Positions 53,045 through 58,866 of a DNA stretch of 58,866 nt are shown one piece after another (positions within the stretch are counted from its first letter, which is position 1; each line of letters starts with the position of its first letter). Under the pieces are notes generated by a model. It searched no databases, had not been told where the DNA came from, and saw only the letters and a program-made list of their open reading frames with translations. Source of the DNA: Candidatus Altimarinota bacterium (GTDB lineage Bacteria; Patescibacteriota; Gracilibacteria; BD1-5; UBA6164). Location of the stretch: the NCBI GenBank assembly GCA_028691535.1, contig JAQUZB010000006.1:35149-94014 (forward strand). The letters run 5' to 3'. A program made the translations under genes and the position numbers.

Positions 53045-54478
53045 GTGAGCTTATATTTAAAATATAGACCTAGTGATTTTGATAATTTAATGTGACAATC
53101 TTTTGTAAAAGATACATTAAGAAAAGCTATTGCTAACCAAAAAACGGTTTGAGCATATCTTTTATGTTGACCAAGATGAACAGGGAAAACATCAACTGCT
53201 AGACTTTTAGCAAAAACTATAAATTGTTTAAATCCTCACGATTGAAATCCATGTTTAGAGTGTGAAATTTGTAAATCTTTTGCTGATGATAGATTGATTG
53301 ATATCATAGAAATTGATGCTGCAAGCCATACTTGAGTAGATAATATAAGAGAATTAATTGAAAGAGCACAATTTTCACCAACAAAAACTAAGTACAAGAT
53401 TTATATAATTGATGAAGTGCATATGCTTAGTAAATGAGCATTTAACGCACTTTTGAAGATTTTGGAAGAACCACCTTCTCATGTTAAATTTATACTTGCA
53501 ACAACTGAAACTCACAAAGTTCCAGAAACTATAATTAGTCGTTGCCAAAGGTATGATTTCAAGAGAATAAGTAATGAAGATATAAAAAACAGACTTGCTT
53601 ATATAGCTGAAAAAGAATCTATAAAAGTTGATGATAAATCATATGATTATATAATTTCAAACTCAAATTGAGGTCTTAGAAATGCTATTTCTCTTTTTGA
53701 ACAATTAGTTACTGATTCAGAAATAAATTATGAAGTCTTAGTTGAAAAACTTTGAATAATCTCTGAAAATGAAACTGCATCATTTTTGGATAAATTGTTA
53801 GCAAAAGATGTCAGTATAATCTCTGATTTTGATAAATTGGTTGCTGATTGAAAAAATATCAAGTTGTTTTTTAAAGAATTACTTTTTTATGCAAAAAATA
53901 AAGCTATTTTTGAAATAAAACAAAATAATAATATCTCAAATTATATTCAAATTATAGAAGTAATAGATGATACATATATTAAAACAAAGAATTCTCTTGA
54001 TGAAAATACAACTTTTATGATTTGAATATTAAAGATATTACAAAATCATACTAGTTTTAGAAATACAGAAGAAAAAATCCAAAATATAATTATAGAAGAG
54101 AAAAAAATAAATATTGAACCAGTAAAAAAAGTTATAGAACAAAAAAAAGAAACTGAAAATAATCATATATCTGAAAATGATATAGCTGATATCTTTGAAT
54201 TTTCAGATGAAGTTAAAACTAAAAAATCAACTGATACTATAACAAATTCAAATTTTGATACTAGTTCATTTATAAGTAATTTAAAGTCAGTTAAAGCTAA
54301 ATCAGCACTTACTATGTCATTACTTTGAGCACAATTAAATATGCTAGAATGAATTTTAGAAATCAGAGTAAAAACTTTGATTATGAAAAAAACAATAGAA
54401 AATACTGATAATTATGCTTTGATGATAAGTGTTTTAAATACTATGTGATTTAGTGATATTAAAATAAATATACTTTAA
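53045..54478 (+). CDS. dnaX: DNA polymerase III subunit gamma/tau
   Basis: 477 residues. The start is GTG because this gives [17 protein letters not shown], the conserved DnaX N-terminus, and no in-frame ATG precedes it. Then Walker [18 protein letters not shown], the zinc cysteines ([14 protein letters not shown]), Walker [26 protein letters not shown], and the sensor 1 region [22 protein letters not shown]-terminal variable part (about 360-477) is Lys/Glu-rich. It lies 10 bp after murE. Confidence 0.95.
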
Positions 54479-55421
<943 letters not shown>

Positions 55422-55425
<4 letters not shown>

Positions 55426-55458
55426 AATTCATATGATTTTACCATATGAATTTATTTT
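55422..55458 (+). terminator. Terminator after priA
   Basis: TAAATTCATATG pairs with CATATGAATTTA across a 7-nt loop and T run, showing the transcription unit ends here. Confidence 0.85.
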
Positions 55459-55604
55459 TAAAATAAAAACTATATTTGTCTAGTTAAAATTTTCCCTATA
55501 AATAGCAAAAAAATCATTTTTACAAAACAATTTAATGCGAATTTAATGTGCAGTTAGTATAGTTAAATATGTAAAATTGTTTTTATAATTTAAAACTTAT
55601 ATTT

Positions 55605-58600
55605 ATGTTAAAGAAAATTATAATCATAATGATATTACTATTTTGATATTGAATAAGTAATTGAGATTTTGAAACTACACCAATAGATTTAAATACATGA
55701 ACATTAGGTAATCTATCAGATTTTACATGATGATTATGATTTGACCCAATAGATTTTACGTGATGAGATATGTCATCATGATTTACGGGGAGTATAAGTT
55801 TTACATCAACAAATGATTATTCAAATTTAAAAATAACAGGATTATATAATTGTGATACAAAAGTACCAAGTGTAAGATTAGATGTGTATGATACTGAAAA
55901 CAATATAGTTTATACAGATCTATATAATAAAACTGATATTATTACTGTTTGATGTGGTTGAAATTGGCTAGACTGATATCAATGAACGTGAAATACATGT
56001 AAATTATTAGATGTAATTTATGATTGAAATGACTATTTTGTTAATTATCAATGTACTATAAATGAATGGTGGGTTCCATGAGCCGCATCTTGATGAAATT
56101 CACGGAATAAAGATACGATATGGACTTGAAGTTTTAAGACATCACTTGATTTATGTTTATATAATAATTCTTTTTGTAAAAGTTTTTCATATTTAAACTT
56201 TGAACAAAACAACTCAAATCAATTTCCATGGCAAAATATACCATCATGAAAAATAGATACACAAACATTAATTGATGACATTTTAACTATAAATAATTGA
56301 ATTTCAAGTGATGAAATATGCTCAAATACTAGTATATGAGATCCAGTAAATTTAAATACATGAGAATTTGCATATGATAATACATTGATGCAATATAAAT
56401 CTAAGTGAATAGACTTTAATTTTGATGTAACATATAAAAATCAATCATACTATAATTGACCAATCTGAAATAATTTTGATTTTTGATATAATCAATTTTT
56501 AATTGAAGATAGTAATTGAAATATAAACTATCATAATGGTAGGTTATGAGCTTTTAAATTTGTTAAAAATGAAAACTGATTTGAATATAATTCAACTCTA
56601 AATGCAGAATTAAAAATAATTAATTCTAAATATGATCTAGTATTTAATAATACTAAAACTTATGTATTTGGTGAAAATCTAAAATTAGAAAGTATTAGGG
56701 ATATAAACTGAAATACTATGACTTTTTCATACAATGCAGATAATGCATTGATAAAAATCATAGATACTTTAAATAGAGAATATAACATCACTTACAATGA
56801 AAATTCAAGAATTCAAAATATAACAGATTTTAATAACAACAAAGTAGAATTTACATATTTTGATATAAATGAAACTGAATGAAATCAATTTGATTTAAAA
56901 ACAATCAAAATGATAAATTGAACAAGTGAAAAAGAAATAAGTTTCACATATACAATTTGAACAGATTTTAAAAGTTCTCACAATATAGTAAAACTAATAG
57001 ATTCTGCAAATAACACATATGTTGAAAATATATATGATACAAATGATAGAGTTTTTACTCAAACATATGGTAATGGAACTATTTACTATGATTATACACT
57101 GGATACAAATAACAAGATTACAAAAAATAGTGTTATAGATAGAGAATGAAATGTTATAGATTATTATTATGATGATTTTTGAAATACTATTAAAAAAATA
57201 GTAAAAAAATCAAGTGGTGATTTAGAATATAATAATGAATACAATACTTCAAATTATATTAGTAAAGAAATTCTTCCACTATGAAATTGATTTACATATA
57301 GTTATGATTCAAAAAATAATCTATTAGAAAAGAGACAAAAACAAGATGTAAATACTGTTGATAGTATTGATGATATAGTTACAAAAATTACATATGATCA
57401 AGTTTTTAATAAAGCAACTCAAATTATTAGTTCAAATTGAGCTATTACAAATCTTACTTTGGATAATAATTGAAATGTTATAAAAAAAGAAGTTCTATGA
57501 GTTAAAGATTTAGATTGAAATAATTTAAATATAGTTGAAACTTATGAATATAATAATGCTTGAGAATTAAATAAAATAATTGATGCTAATTGAAATGAAA
57601 CAACTCTAGAATATACTAATTGAAACCTTGTAAAAAGTAGTAAATGAACATTTTTAAATAATATAGAAACAAACTATAATTATGATGCAAAATGAAACAT
57701 AATATCAATTACAGACTGAGAATGAAATATAACTAATCTAAGTTATGATGATTTTAATTTATTAAATAGCTTAACCACTCCTGAAGGAATAACAAGTGAA
57801 TATACATATAATAAATTAAACAAGAAAACAAATGAGTCTATAATTCTTTGAGATTTATCTAAAGTATCAACAAGTTACAGTTATGATATACTTGATAATC
57901 CAACAAATATTACAAGTGATATAGATGTAAATAAAGAGAAAACAATAGTAACAAAATACGATAAAAACAGCAATATAACTGAAATAAAAGACGGGAATAA
58001 TGCTATAATACAATTTACATACAATGAAGAAAATTTCATCACAAGTAAAACTATTATTAATTGAACTGACAATATAACTACAAACTATGAGTATGATATA
58101 AACAACAGATTAACAAAACAAATTTTACCAAATGGAAATGAAATAAGTTTTGAATACGACTTGTTTGATAGAATAATAAAACAAATAAACAGCAATAATT
58201 TCACAGTATTTACATATGATAAATCATGAAATATACTAGAAACAAAGATATATAATAATTCAAATGAATTACTACAAAAATCATCAAATACTTATGATTT
58301 ACTAAATAGAAAAACAAGTGAAACTACATATGATTTGGAAGATAATTCTGAAATAACAAATAGTTATAATTACGATAATGTTTGAAATATAACAAAAACT
58401 ATAAGCCCAAACTTAAACGAAACAAATTTTGAGTACGATAGTTTTAATAGACAAGTAAAAACTATAGATAATCTGTGAAATATACTTGAAAATACATACA
58501 ACAAAAATGATAAAATTACACAAACAAAATTAATACAAACAAACTGAAAAACAATCACTACAAAATATGAATACGATAAAGATAATAGATTAACAAAAGA

Positions 58601-58866
58601 AATAGATAATCTATGAAACTCAAAAATATATACATACAATAATCTAAATCAAGTTACAAGTTTTACAAACTGAAACTGAGTAACTACAAATTATACTTAT
58701 GATTATAATTGAAATGTACTAACAGAAACGACAGAAAACAAAACAATATCATACGAATACGATATATATTGAAACAAAACAAAATTAATAGATGCAAATG
58801 AAAACGAAACAAACTATGAATTTGATGAATTAAATAGACTAATAAAACAAATATACTCTGATAGTA
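55605..58866 (+). CDS. Secreted RHS/YD-repeat protein (3' end outside window)
   Basis: At least 1087 residues and still open at the window edge. Signal peptide (MLKKIIIIMILLFGYGIS), then a Gly/Asp/Thr-rich region, a Cys-containing part (residues about 80-200), and GDPVNLNTGEFAYDN, the DUF6531-like entry to an RHS shell. From about residue 360 there are many YD repeats (for example YDDFGNTIKK, YDAKGNIISITDG, YDINNRLTKQ, YDKSGNILETK, YDSFNRQVKT). RHS shells enclose a C-terminal toxin or bind partner cells; the tip is beyond the window. Codons are strongly A-ending (ACA, ATA, AAA), unlike most neighbours but like the first part of the pilin gene at 15865. Confidence 0.88.

Overview
The window reads correctly only if UGA is a glycine codon (translation table 25). 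TGA stands at invariant glycines in nearly every recognisable protein, for example the Walker A glycines of YchF, DnaB and DnaA and the glycine before the ValS KMSKS region. TAA and TAG are the only stops, TGG still encodes Trp, and GGN codons are used alongside TGA. With the very low G+C, compact layout and missing Shine-Dalgarno sites, this points to Absconditabacteria (SR1) or Gracilibacteria, the reduced host-dependent Patescibacteria (CPR). Everything below uses table 25; under the standard code almost every gene shatters.

Layout. 1-10.7 kb: partial flavin reductase (-), large secreted Cys/Ser/Thr-rich protein, small UGA-free ORF (-), a PolA lacking its polymerase domain, HtpX, SLH protein, chorismate mutase, two membrane proteins, DprA, TPR protein, DnaB. 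10.7-22.3 kb: tRNA-dihydrouridine synthase, unknown gene, methyltransferase, TopA, and two type IV pilin-like genes with related stems and unrelated C-terminal domains flanking ValS; the second carries an in-frame TAA. 22.3-34.8 kb: small secreted and unknown proteins, YchF, prephenate dehydratase-like and prephenate dehydrogenase-like genes, RsmB-like methyltransferase, an odd tRNA-like RNA, DedA protein, SecF, ABC exporter, UppS, polyprenyl synthase, a potassium channel with a zinc ribbon, ClpP. 35-47 kb: a 10 x 40-residue repeat protein, GltX, dCTP deaminase, MiaB, an MscS-like channel, an 872-residue protein with a RelA/SpoT-like C-terminal region, a Trm11-like methyltransferase and adenylate kinase. 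47-58.9 kb: RNase P RNA, DnaA, a small UGA-free zinc-ribbon ORF with a perfect Shine-Dalgarno, DUF4012 protein, MurE-like ligase, DnaX, a truncated and frameshifted PriA, and the start of a large secreted RHS/YD-repeat protein.

Function. Most genes are housekeeping: replication (DnaA, DnaB, DnaX, TopA), translation (ValS, GltX, MiaB, Dus, RsmB, RNase P), lipid carriers and wall (UppS, IspA-like, MurE) and secretion (SecF). The accessory layer is cell-surface: pilins with swapped tips, SLH protein, RHS protein and a Cys-rich secreted protein, plausible for an organism that lives attached to another cell. DprA fits uptake of foreign DNA. Replication-repair proteins PolA and PriA are both truncated, and only the chorismate-to-Phe/Tyr branch of amino acid synthesis is visible.

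Expression signals. Nearly every transcription unit ends in a strong AT-rich hairpin with a T tract. Several of these abut the next start codon, and their left arm holds the next gene's -10 element. I saw no insertion sequence, prophage or CRISPR array.
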